A stretch of DNA of 64,000 nucleotides from Pelagisphaera sp964404745 (GTDB taxonomy: Bacteria > Verrucomicrobiota > Verrucomicrobiia > Opitutales > Opitutaceae): NCBI GenBank assembly GCA_964404745.1, contig CAYOLG010000025.1, positions 11,793 to 75,792 of the forward strand, in the 5' to 3' direction. Below the pieces are notes generated by a model. The model made no database searches and was not told where the DNA came from. It saw only the letters and a program-made list of their open reading frames with translations. Made by a program: the position numbers and the translations under genes. Positions 24,121-31,986 of the stretch are shown in pieces (the stretch's first letter is position 1; each line of letters begins with the position of its first letter).

Positions 24121-26835
24121 CTAACGCGCTAAGTAAGTCAATAAATCCGCCATCTCCTCAACGCTAACCGCTTGTTCGAGACCCTCGGGCATGAGCGAGC
24201 GCTTGAGGCCCGTCATGCCTATCACATCCGTTCGAGGAAAGCTTATCGTTTCGCCGGTGGGAAGAGCTAAGCTTACGTTGCGCGTATCTTCGGAAGCAAT
24301 CATACCCACTTGGACATCGCCATTCTTGAATGCGAATTGAAATGCTTGGTATTGAGGGGCGACTTCCCGATTGGGATCGATTAGATTGCTCAGTATAAAC
24401 TCCTTTCCAGACGAGGCGAAAGACGTAATGGGCGGACCAAACGATACGCCCCGCCCATCGGCTGTCTTGTGACAGCTGATACACAATCGATCGAACACCT
24501 CGACTCCCTTTACCGCATCTCCCTCGATCTGCAAAGATGCTTGATATCGGTTCAGGGCATCGGCTCTCGACTCAAGGGCGGGCAGCAGTTCCTCGACTCG
24601 ATCGGTGAGATTTTGCCTCAGTTGCTGCCAGGCTGCGGGAGAGATGAATTCGACTAAAGTTTCATCATTACCGATGGCGACCAAGAGCTCGGCTCCTCCC
24701 TGTTTAGTTCTCGCCAACCGCTCAACTACCCGTCTAGCCTGCTCCCCCGCTAGTCTATCCAAGAGGCCGGCCAAAAACGCGGTATCGCTAATTCGCTCTA
24801 GGGCTTCGTTCACCAGCGCCTCGTTCGCGTCGGCATCCAGGACAATACTCTTCAAGACTGCTTCGCTACCGCCATTCGGCTGCAAATCAAGCACGCGCAA
24901 AGCCGCTAACTTTGTATCCAGGTTCTCACTGGCACTCGCCAATTGAGTTTCCGCCCTAACGAAAAGGCCTTTCAGCGACGACCTACCTGCGTGAACTATC
25001 CAATCGGCATCCGAGCTGCCGACTCCCCTCCGCAGCGCTTCTAGCTTCTCCGCTAAACGACTGTCAAAGGGACTTCGCTCGTAGCGTTTCGCTACTGCGT
25101 CGATTAAAGCCGGTCGGCCTGTTCGCCCCATTATCTCCGCTAGCTTGAGCTGAAAATCTGGTGAAGAAGCAGTTGAAAGCGATGCCGACCAGGCCTTCCC
25201 GATATCGTTCTCGCTACGCAAGGAGTTCAAAATTATCGCTTCCCCCCAAGGGTCTCCCCCCCACTCGGAGATCTTGTCTATCATCGGTTCTGAATTGGCT
25301 AATAAGGATGGAAACGGCTCAGGACGTGGCTTAGCCTCGAGTGCCTGGCCCCGCTCGTAAAGCAAGCGACGGGCTGTTGTCTGGGTCCAATCGTTGCCGG
25401 AGCTACGAGCATAAGACCGGAGCTCATCGTCGCTAGCCTCTGAGAGCCGGGGAATCGATGGACGCCGAAAGCCTTCCTTTTCGACGCGATAGATCCTGCC
25501 TCGATCATTGCCGCTGTTCAAATCGAGATGCTGCTTGATCCCTGGAGGGAGAGACCAGGGGTGTTCGATGGTTTCCCGGTACATGTCGCAAATATATAGG
25601 CAGCCATCCGGGCCCGTGGCGAAACTGGCGGGCCTAAACCAATTGTCCCGGCTCCGCAAAAATTCGATGGTTTGCTCATCATCAGGACGTGTCGCTATCG
25701 GTTGAATACTATTCCCATTCGCGTGCAGGACTTTTCGATGCACTAAATTGCTACCCACATCTCCGACAAACACGTTGTCGCGAAAATCTTTTCCATAAGC
25801 ATCGCCCCAATACATGTGAATGCCCGTTGCCGATGTGAAGTACCCAGATACGCGGCCGCCACCTTCAATCATCCCCCGAACTACCCCCGACACCCGCCAG
25901 CGCGTGCGAACCACTCGCCAAGGTTCGTCGGGGCTGACGCGGTAGACAGGGGCCGCCGCCCCATCATCCGCAATATCTGTCAGGGCTGCTGGCAAATCGA
26001 AAAAGGGGTTAGGAGCTACATCGCCTCGTTCATAAGCTACCCACACAACATGTCGCGAATTACTGCATACAAAACGGCGACCCAGTGAGTCGAAGCTCAT
26101 TCCATACTGGGCCGTCCCATTCTCCAACCGGAAATCCAGTTTCTCAGGATCAAAAGAAAAGTCGGCCCTCCGAAGGACGATAGGCGGTTCCGCAGATCCA
26201 GGCCTCATTACCCGACCTCCACTAGCCGCCGCCGCTCCCCAGATACGATTGTCCGGACCCCAATGAAAGCTATTGAACAGAGCCTGCATGTTCAGCCTGG
26301 AATCTTCAGGCCCGAATCCCGAAAAAACGACCCGCTCCACGTCCGCGACCCGATCGCCATCCTCGTCCTTCAAGTAAATCAGATCCGGCGTCACTCCCAC
26401 GAATACGCCCCCTTTGTAGCAGACGATGCCCGTCGGCCATTTGAGCCCGTCTTTGAAAACCGTGGACGACTCGAAGATTCCATCATTGTCACGGTCCTCC
26501 AGGTAGCGAATCCGCCCCAACCGGTCCTCGCGGCGCTCTGAGTAGCCCCTCATCTCAATCACATAAAGGCCGCCGTCAGCATCGAAAGCCATGGCGATAG
26601 GATCAACGACATCGGGCTCATGAGCTGCCAGCTTCAGACGAAATCCCTCTCGAATTTCGAAGGTCTCCAGCGCCCTTTCCGGCTCGGTCGGAGCAATCCG
26701 CGGCATCTGCGAAGCATCGACTTGGGGCTCCTGCCCAAACCCCGGATTCAGACAAAGCCCCCACAGGCCAAGGGTCGCAGCAGTCAGGCCAAGGCGAATA
26801 TACTGGCCAATCAAACAGAACGAATTTTCACTCAC
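24121..26835 (-). CDS. PVC-type haem-binding membrane dehydrogenase (propeller, HEAT-like, cytochrome c)
   Basis: About 904 residues. The order is a signal peptide, an N-terminal propeller (FEIREGFRLKLAAHEPDVVD, PIAMAFDADGGLYVIEMRGY, FKDGLKWPTGIVCYKGGVFV), a helical HEAT-like stretch about residues 510-760, and a C-terminal cytochrome c with motif CISCH followed by GVSFGPPI. This architecture is common in Planctomycetes and Verrucomicrobia and thought to oxidise sugars and feed electrons to haem. GTG at 26835 is my preferred start; the longest frame would begin inside the neighbouring divergent gene, and a TTG at 26814 is also possible. The divergent amidohydrolase gene starts only 12 bases away, so the promoters must overlap the coding ends. 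Confidence 0.88.
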   Translation of the reverse strand: MSENSFCLIGQYIRLGLTAATLGLWGLCLNPGFGQEPQVDASQMPRIAPTEPERALETFEIREGFRLKLAAHEPDVVDPIAMAFDADGGLYVIEMRGYSERREDRLGRIRYLEDRDNDGIFESSTVFKDGLKWPTGIVCYKGGVFVGVTPDLIYLKDEDGDRVADVERVVFSGFGPEDSRLNMQALFNSFHWGPDNRIWGAAAASGGRVMRPGSAEPPIVLRRADFSFDPEKLDFRLENGTAQYGMSFDSLGRRFVCSNSRHVVWVAYERGDVAPNPFFDLPAALTDIADDGAAAPVYRVSPDEPWRVVRTRWRVSGVVRGMIEGGGRVSGYFTSATGIHMYWGDAYGKDFRDNVFVGDVGSNLVHRKVLHANGNSIQPIATRPDDEQTIEFLRSRDNWFRPASFATGPDGCLYICDMYRETIEHPWSLPPGIKQHLDLNSGNDRGRIYRVEKEGFRRPSIPRLSEASDDELRSYARSSGNDWTQTTARRLLYERGQALEAKPRPEPFPSLLANSEPMIDKISEWGGDPWGEAIILNSLRSENDIGKAWSASLSTASSPDFQLKLAEIMGRTGRPALIDAVAKRYERSPFDSRLAEKLEALRRGVGSSDADWIVHAGRSSLKGLFVRAETQLASASENLDTKLAALRVLDLQPNGGSEAVLKSIVLDADANEALVNEALERISDTAFLAGLLDRLAGEQARRVVERLARTKQGGAELLVAIGNDETLVEFISPAAWQQLRQNLTDRVEELLPALESRADALNRYQASLQIEGDAVKGVEVFDRLCISCHKTADGRGVSFGPPITSFASSGKEFILSNLIDPNREVAPQYQAFQFAFKNGDVQVGMIASEDTRNVSLALPTGETISFPRTDVIGMTGLKRSLMPEGLEQAVSVEEMADLLTYLAR

Positions 26836-26847
26836 TAGAACGAGACC

Positions 26848-27771
26848 ATGATGAATCGCAGAGAATTTGCAACAGCTGCCGTGTGCGGGCTCAGCGGGCT
26901 TACGGCCGCTTGTCGCCCCAGAGAGGATATCATCGATATCCACCAGCATCTGAGTTATAAAGGCCGCAGCAATGCGGATTTCATTTCTCATCAAAAGGCC
27001 ATGGGCATTACCCGCAGCGTTTTGCTACCCGCGGCTTCGGAGATGAGGATGTTCTCAACTCATTTGGGTCGCTCCAACGGTCTGGCTGCTGGGGTTTCCA
27101 CCACCCAAGCTGCCGCTGAGCTCGCTGAGAAACATCCGGAAACGTTCGTCTACTTTTGCAACGAAGTTCCCGACAAAGAGGACGCCCCCCAGGTCATGGA
27201 ATCCTGGCTCAAGAGAGGGGCCGTGGGAATCGGCGAACTGAAATTCAATCTCCCCTGCGACGCGCCGCCTATGATTCGCATCTTCGAGCTGGCCAACGAA
27301 TACCAGGTTCCCGTCTTGCTCCATTTTCAATACCAGGAATACAATCACGGATTCGAAAACTTCTACAAAACGCTCGAGCGCTTTCCCAATGTTGATTTCA
27401 TCGGTCATGCCCAAACTTGGTGGGGAAATATCGACGCGAATCACGAGCAAGCCGACATGTATCCAAAAGGCAAGGTAACTCCAGGAGGATTGACCGATCG
27501 CTACCTCGCCGACTACCCGAATATGTACGGCGACCTCTCCGCGAACTCTGGCCGCAATGCTCTCGACCGCGATCCTGAACACGCCGCCGCGTTTCTCGAA
27601 CGCCATCAGGACAAGCTCTGCCTGGGTACCGACTGCCCGGATACCGAAGGGGATGGGGACGGCTGCATCGGCGCCCGGCAGATCAACAACGTTAAGCGTT
27701 TCTCGCCAAGCAAAGAAATCCAAGAGAAAATCCTCTACCGGAACGCGAAACGAATCATTCGATTCGCCTGA
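26848..27771 (+). CDS. Exported amidohydrolase family 2 protein
   Basis: A 307-residue metal-dependent hydrolase of the amidohydrolase-2 (TIM-barrel) family. A Tat-like leader (NRREFATAAVCGLSGLTAAC) with a possible lipobox Cys precedes IIDIHQHLSY, whose HxH binds the metal. Later ligands are VPVLLHFQYQ, VDFIGHAQTWW and LCLGTDCPD, with the catalytic Asp. Such enzymes act as lactonases or decarboxylases, often on uronate or sugar lactones; given the neighbours, a sugar-lactone role is plausible but unproven. It begins a same-strand run with the thioredoxin-like gene 25 bases later and the GH10 gene after that. ATG 26848 and ATG 26851 are equally possible starts. Confidence 0.82.
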   Translation: MMNRREFATAAVCGLSGLTAACRPREDIIDIHQHLSYKGRSNADFISHQKAMGITRSVLLPAASEMRMFSTHLGRSNGLAAGVSTTQAAAELAEKHPETFVYFCNEVPDKEDAPQVMESWLKRGAVGIGELKFNLPCDAPPMIRIFELANEYQVPVLLHFQYQEYNHGFENFYKTLERFPNVDFIGHAQTWWGNIDANHEQADMYPKGKVTPGGLTDRYLADYPNMYGDLSANSGRNALDRDPEHAAAFLERHQDKLCLGTDCPDTEGDGDGCIGARQINNVKRFSPSKEIQEKILYRNAKRIIRFA

Positions 27772-27796
27772 CAATCCACCACGAAACTTGACTGTA

Positions 27797-29005
27797 ATGA
27801 AATTCTCATCACTTCCAAAGCTGATCTCAACGCTTATCCTTTTTAAGATGACGTTCATCCACGCCGTCAGCCCCAAGGACTTGCCCGACGGTTTCACGAC
27901 CTTGGAAATCGGCGACAAAGCGCCGGGATTCACGCTTCCAGGAACCGATGGAAAGACTTATTCATTGCAGGACTTCTCCGAGCAAGATATTCTGGTTATC
28001 TACTTTACGGGCACGCACTGCCCCACTTCTCATGGCGCCATGGGGCGAATGCTTCAGTTCGTCGAAGACTTCAGCGATAAGAGCTTTGGGTTTGTCGCCA
28101 TCAATCCGAACCATTCTTCCGGTCTCAGGCCCGACGAATTTGGGCATACCGACTACGACGAGACGTTCGAGGATTCCAAACGCTATGCAGAGGATTACGG
28201 TTGGACCTTCCCGTTTCTCTACGATGGCGACCAGCAACTGACAGCCCGGGCTTACGGTTGTCTAGCCACGCCTCACGTGTTCATTTTCGACAAGGACCGT
28301 AAACTCCGGTACAATGGGCGCTTCGACGATTCACGCTACGCGGAACCGGAAACCGTCAAACACCCAGACGCCCGCAATGCGGTGGAAGCTTTGCTAGCAG
28401 GTAAACCCGTGCCCGTGGAAACCACACGACCCCATGGCTGCTCGACCAAGTGGAAAGAACGTAGCTTGCACGTCGCTGAGGAGGAACAGCAGTGGCAATC
28501 CTTCGACGCTACGATAGAGGGAATCGATGCTGAGGGAGTAGCGGCTTTGCGAAAGAACGGATCGGGCAAAGTACGCCTCATCAATGTCTGGGCGACCTGG
28601 TGCGCCCCCTGCGTGGAGGAGTTTCCCGACCTCACCGCCATCGCCCGTAAATTCAGCCGAAGGGAATTCGAACTAATTACTATCAGCCTGGATCAACCGA
28701 ATCAAATGGATCGAGCCAAGGCTTTCCTGGGGAAACACCGTGCCGTAATGAGCGACAAACTGCAGAAGACCGTCGAAGCTGAAGGCCGAACCACCAACAA
28801 CTACCTGTACACGGGAGCAAGTCTGGACGACCTGGCCAACACGCTGGATCCGGATTGGCCGGGGCCGATTCCCTACTCCATTCTAGTCGATCAAGATGGC
28901 AATGTCCTTTATCGGAAGCTGGGGAAGATCGATCCAGATACCGTCCGTTCAGAAATTCTAGATACGTTGACCCGTCGCTACGTACTCCCGGATCCTGGCA
29001 GCTAA
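27797..29005 (+). CDS. Double thioredoxin-fold (TlpA-like) exported protein
   Basis: A 402-residue protein with signal peptide (ISTLILFKMTFIHA). Two thioredoxin folds follow. The first (about 35-195; IGDKAPGFTLPGTDGKTYSL) is AhpC/peroxiredoxin-like and has Cys75 in TGTHCPTSHG but no second active-site Cys. The second (about 225-395) has a full TlpA site WCAPC with Cys269 and Cys272. The single-Cys domain suggests peroxiredoxin-like or regulatory chemistry, and the second domain thiol-disulfide exchange. The start at 27797 is the first ATG that gives a signal peptide, 25 bases after the amidohydrolase stop; the longer frame overlaps that gene. It may help mature disulfides or cytochromes c of secreted enzymes. 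Confidence 0.85.
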   Translation: MKFSSLPKLISTLILFKMTFIHAVSPKDLPDGFTTLEIGDKAPGFTLPGTDGKTYSLQDFSEQDILVIYFTGTHCPTSHGAMGRMLQFVEDFSDKSFGFVAINPNHSSGLRPDEFGHTDYDETFEDSKRYAEDYGWTFPFLYDGDQQLTARAYGCLATPHVFIFDKDRKLRYNGRFDDSRYAEPETVKHPDARNAVEALLAGKPVPVETTRPHGCSTKWKERSLHVAEEEQQWQSFDATIEGIDAEGVAALRKNGSGKVRLINVWATWCAPCVEEFPDLTAIARKFSRREFELITISLDQPNQMDRAKAFLGKHRAVMSDKLQKTVEAEGRTTNNYLYTGASLDDLANTLDPDWPGPIPYSILVDQDGNVLYRKLGKIDPDTVRSEILDTLTRRYVLPDPGS

Positions 29006-29045
29006 AATTGTCGCTCAGGTTCCTTCCAGAGGTAAAGCATCCCCT

Positions 29046-30257
29046 ATGCTAAAATACTTTCTCTACGCAGCCGTACCGGCGGTCCTGGCGCTGGCCACAT
29101 TCGTATGGCTGATCGTCGCCCTTGTACGCCAATGCAAATCCTGGAGAATCGCGGTCGGAGTGTTCGGCGTCGAAATCCTGCTGCTCGCTATCGGCTACTT
29201 TGTTTACTTTACCCCCGTCGAGTATCCACGCACCTATCTCGACGAGCCAGCCCCTGAGACTGGCTCGCTGGCCGAAATCGCCCGCGAAAAGAGCTTTTAC
29301 ATCGGGGCCGCGGTCAATATGGCGGACAATCCCGCCTACCGGAAACTCGTTCCTTCGGAATACAACTCCATCACCCCCGAGAACTACACCAAGTGGCGTC
29401 AGCTTCTCGCAAACGAAGCAATCGGAAATTACGATTTTTCCAAAGCCGACGCCATCGTCGACTATGCCGTCGAGAACGGTGTTCGCGTACGCGGCCACAC
29501 TCTAATCTGGGGAAAGTTCTCCGGACGCACCTATCCTAAGGAGTTGGACAACCTCATTGCCGAAGCTGCCGACCCGCCTGCCGAACTTCGGCGCATCATG
29601 CAGGAGCATATCCAAACGGTCATGACGCATTTCAAAGGCCGCATTACCGTCTGGGATGTCGTCAACGAGCCCCTTTCTATGGACGGAGTCTACTTGGACG
29701 AAAACATTTTTCTGAATACATTGGGCCGCTCCTATATCGCTGAGTCTTTCCGCATGGCCCGAGAAGCCGACCCTTCCGCTCAACTATTTATCAATGAGCA
29801 ATTCGGGAACTATGCGGGCGAACTTGTGGAATTGTTTTTCGATCTCCTTGAATGGCTCCTCGAGGAGAACGTCCCCATCGACGGTGTGGGTATCCAGGCC
29901 CACAATATATTCAAGACCCACAACCTCGACGAGTTTCGCCAATTCGTCCAGCGGGTCGCCGACCTTGGTTTGCTGGTAGAGGTCACGGAATTCGATGCCC
30001 GCATACGCCTGTTCGGAGAAGAGCCGGACCCTTATCAAGCCCAAGGCGACTACATGGCCGAATACGCCCGCATCTGTATCGAAAACCCAGCCTGCATCGG
30101 CTTCACCGTTTGGGGACTCAGCGATGCCTCGACCTGGTTCGATTGGGTGACGCCCTTCAATAGAATGCTACCCAACGATCCCTTGCTCTTCAATGTGAAT
30201 TTGAGACCCAAGCCCGCTTATACCAAGATTCGCGAATCCCTGAGAAACCGACCCTAG
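29046..30257 (+). CDS. GH10 endo-1,4-beta-xylanase, membrane-anchored
   Basis: A 403-residue glycoside hydrolase family 10 enzyme. Unlike most family members it starts with two hydrophobic helices (about 7-26 and 36-55) and no cleavable signal, so it should be tethered to the inner membrane with its catalytic domain outside. The GH10 barrel (about 75-400) is complete: FYIGAAVNM, SITPENYTKW, VRGHTLIWG, TVWDVVNEP with acid/base Glu208, GVGIQAHN, and VEVTEFDARI with nucleophile Glu315; GFTVWGLSDASTW closes it. It hydrolyses beta-1,4-xylan or xylo-oligosaccharides. It is the third gene of a run with the amidohydrolase and TlpA-like genes and is followed by a decayed sulfatase. Confidence 0.93.
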   Translation: MLKYFLYAAVPAVLALATFVWLIVALVRQCKSWRIAVGVFGVEILLLAIGYFVYFTPVEYPRTYLDEPAPETGSLAEIAREKSFYIGAAVNMADNPAYRKLVPSEYNSITPENYTKWRQLLANEAIGNYDFSKADAIVDYAVENGVRVRGHTLIWGKFSGRTYPKELDNLIAEAADPPAELRRIMQEHIQTVMTHFKGRITVWDVVNEPLSMDGVYLDENIFLNTLGRSYIAESFRMAREADPSAQLFINEQFGNYAGELVELFFDLLEWLLEENVPIDGVGIQAHNIFKTHNLDEFRQFVQRVADLGLLVEVTEFDARIRLFGEEPDPYQAQGDYMAEYARICIENPACIGFTVWGLSDASTWFDWVTPFNRMLPNDPLLFNVNLRPKPAYTKIRESLRNRP

Positions 30258-30344
30258 ATTCTACCTCAAACGCTCCCTGCCGATACCTCTATCCCACGCG
30301 AATGCCAGGCTACCCCTCATCCGATTTCTAGGCGTCCTGAACCA

Positions 30345-30705
30345 GGCCTCATCGAGACCGCCAATCTGGATCGGCTCGCAGCCGATGGACTGTAATTCAA
30401 CGATGCTCACGTTCCTACTTCCTTCTGCGCTTTGACCCGAGCGGCAATAATGACGGGACAATAGCGCTCGCGAAGGAGCCGCTATCACCGAGACGGAGCA
30501 TGCCGCTTCACCAATCTGCATTTCGATCCGTCCCAATCCTTTGCCCTGGAAATTTTGTTCCCACAAGCCGGCTACAAAACGAGCTGTGTTGGAGAGTGGC
30601 GAATGGGAACGCTGGCGGAGGCCAAAGACGGCCCGATTTCATGGGGACGAGAATTGGGATTCGGTCCAATTCGGTTAAGCATTTTGCTAATTCGGCTGCC
30701 CTTTT
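30345..30705 (+). pseudogene. Sulfatase remnant
   Basis: Three pieces of a sulfatase are readable in order. ETANLDRLAADGL is followed by TAA at 30393-30395. In the same frame comes FNDAHVPTSFCALTRAAIMTG, where CALTR stands for the catalytic CxPSR motif with its proline lost; soon after there is a TAG. In a shifted frame comes QAGYKTSCVGEWRMGTLAEA, the usual GYKTxxxGKWHLG active-site strand with Lys changed to Glu and His to Arg. The N-terminal metal-binding strand and the C-terminal half are missing. Stops, a frameshift and lost catalytic residues make it inactive. It lies right after the GH10 gene, so that locus probably once held a xylanase-sulfatase pair. Confidence 0.72.
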
Positions 30706-30835
30706 GGCGGTTCCGAGAGCCGCCCCATGCTCTCATAATACGGAAATCCTCTAATCGCTTTTCTCATAAATTAAGCCCGAGACCTCCTAATGGAAGCTCA
30801 TCTGCATCCGATATATAGTCTTAGCTGAAATCCTA

Positions 30836-31726
30836 ATGCGAGCCTTCACGTCAACTTTCACTGCTTTAAAAACCTCTGTCACGATGTTTCTGCTATCAAT
30901 AACAGCGGTCGCGGGGATTGGCATGCCTGCAGAAAAAAAGCTCTCTCGAGCCCACTATACAGTCGACTACGGTACCGTACACCCGATTACGCACCGCATC
31001 AAAACTGGTTTCCTGATGCAAACCGACTACTCAAGAAAGACTCCCGGAGCTCAAGTTACCTTCTCCAAAATACGAGGGCCCGCCACCATCGAATTTCAAT
31101 GGGAAATCAGCCGGGATGCGAACGAATCCGATTCAGCATACATTTTGATCCGCGCTGAAAACAGCGAAGAGCCTTTAGAATCCAAGTTGATACACAGCGT
31201 GAACTCGAAGCATAGGAGCGGCTCCTTCTTCAAACGATTGGCAGGTAACGAAACGTTCGTTATTCAAATCGGCGTAGAGTCCGCAGAGGCTGGCGACGAG
31301 AATTATTCACTTTCCATATACGATTTGCGCCAGATTCACACCCCTATACTCGATAGATATCTGATCTACGATGATCAGTTCCTCTCCGAGTATATTTTCC
31401 ATGAGCGCCTTTTTGATGGAACTGGTGACGCCTTGACCTACATTCCCAAGAGTCCCGTTCCGACACTTAGGCCCACTCCAGGCAATATACCGTATATTCC
31501 CTCACCGAATCGGAATAGCGTCCCCACCCCGTTAACCGCCTTCAATACTTTATCCGACACTGGAGATGCCCTAACGCAGACAACTCCGGAAAATAGCTCC
31601 CACAACGTTCCCGATTCTTCTTCAGCAATAATCGAGATGCTAGCGCTCTTATCGCTTGTGGGCGGAGCAATCTTTGTAATACGAGCTCATCGATTCAGGA
31701 GTTGGCCCCGTAATTGCTCAAACTGA
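30836..31726 (+). CDS. Secreted protein with VPDSS-CTERM sorting tail
   Basis: A 296-residue protein of unknown function. It has an N-terminal signal (about 1-28), a beta-rich middle (ATIEFQWEISRDANESDSAY, NETFVIQIGVESAEAGDENY) and a Pro/Thr/Ser/Asn-rich linker (about 200-255; VPTLRPTPGNIPYIPSP). The C-terminus has VPDSS at 258-262, one hydrophobic helix (about 264-283) and a basic cluster RAHRFR. That tripartite tail is the VPDSG/PEP-CTERM type recognised by exosortase/archaeosortase-like enzymes, which would cleave and process it at the cell envelope. Here Ser replaces the usual Gly. No exosortase is in the window. It is not a relative of anything else here, so its role in matrix or surface structure is inference. 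Confidence 0.7.
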   Translation: MRAFTSTFTALKTSVTMFLLSITAVAGIGMPAEKKLSRAHYTVDYGTVHPITHRIKTGFLMQTDYSRKTPGAQVTFSKIRGPATIEFQWEISRDANESDSAYILIRAENSEEPLESKLIHSVNSKHRSGSFFKRLAGNETFVIQIGVESAEAGDENYSLSIYDLRQIHTPILDRYLIYDDQFLSEYIFHERLFDGTGDALTYIPKSPVPTLRPTPGNIPYIPSPNRNSVPTPLTAFNTLSDTGDALTQTTPENSSHNVPDSSSAIIEMLALLSLVGGAIFVIRAHRFRSWPRNCSN

Positions 31727-31986
31727 GAGCATCCCGCATTTCTACCACATAGAAAATTCGTTGAGCGCTCACTTATCGCGGATAACGTTTACCAATAGAA
31801 GTTTTAAACCTTCCAGCCCCCGGCTACACCCCGGGCCGTTACTACGACAACACCATTTTAGGGATCCAAATTTTTGGGGAAATGAGAGGTCGCCTATTGA
31901 CGATTTCCTGAATTCGGCAAGAGTTCTTTATTGTCTAGACCTATTTTTAGGGCGAACCTGACTTCGACCTAACAGTACCGGCTACC

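Noticed and set aside
27055..27933. A 292-codon open frame antisense to the amidohydrolase gene
   Set aside because: It lies wholly opposite a gene with clear metal-binding motifs; no start signal or family resemblance.
31740..31960. Short frame reading GYTPGRYYDNTILG before the DUF1592 gene
   Set aside because: Too short and without support from any family; left as intergenic.
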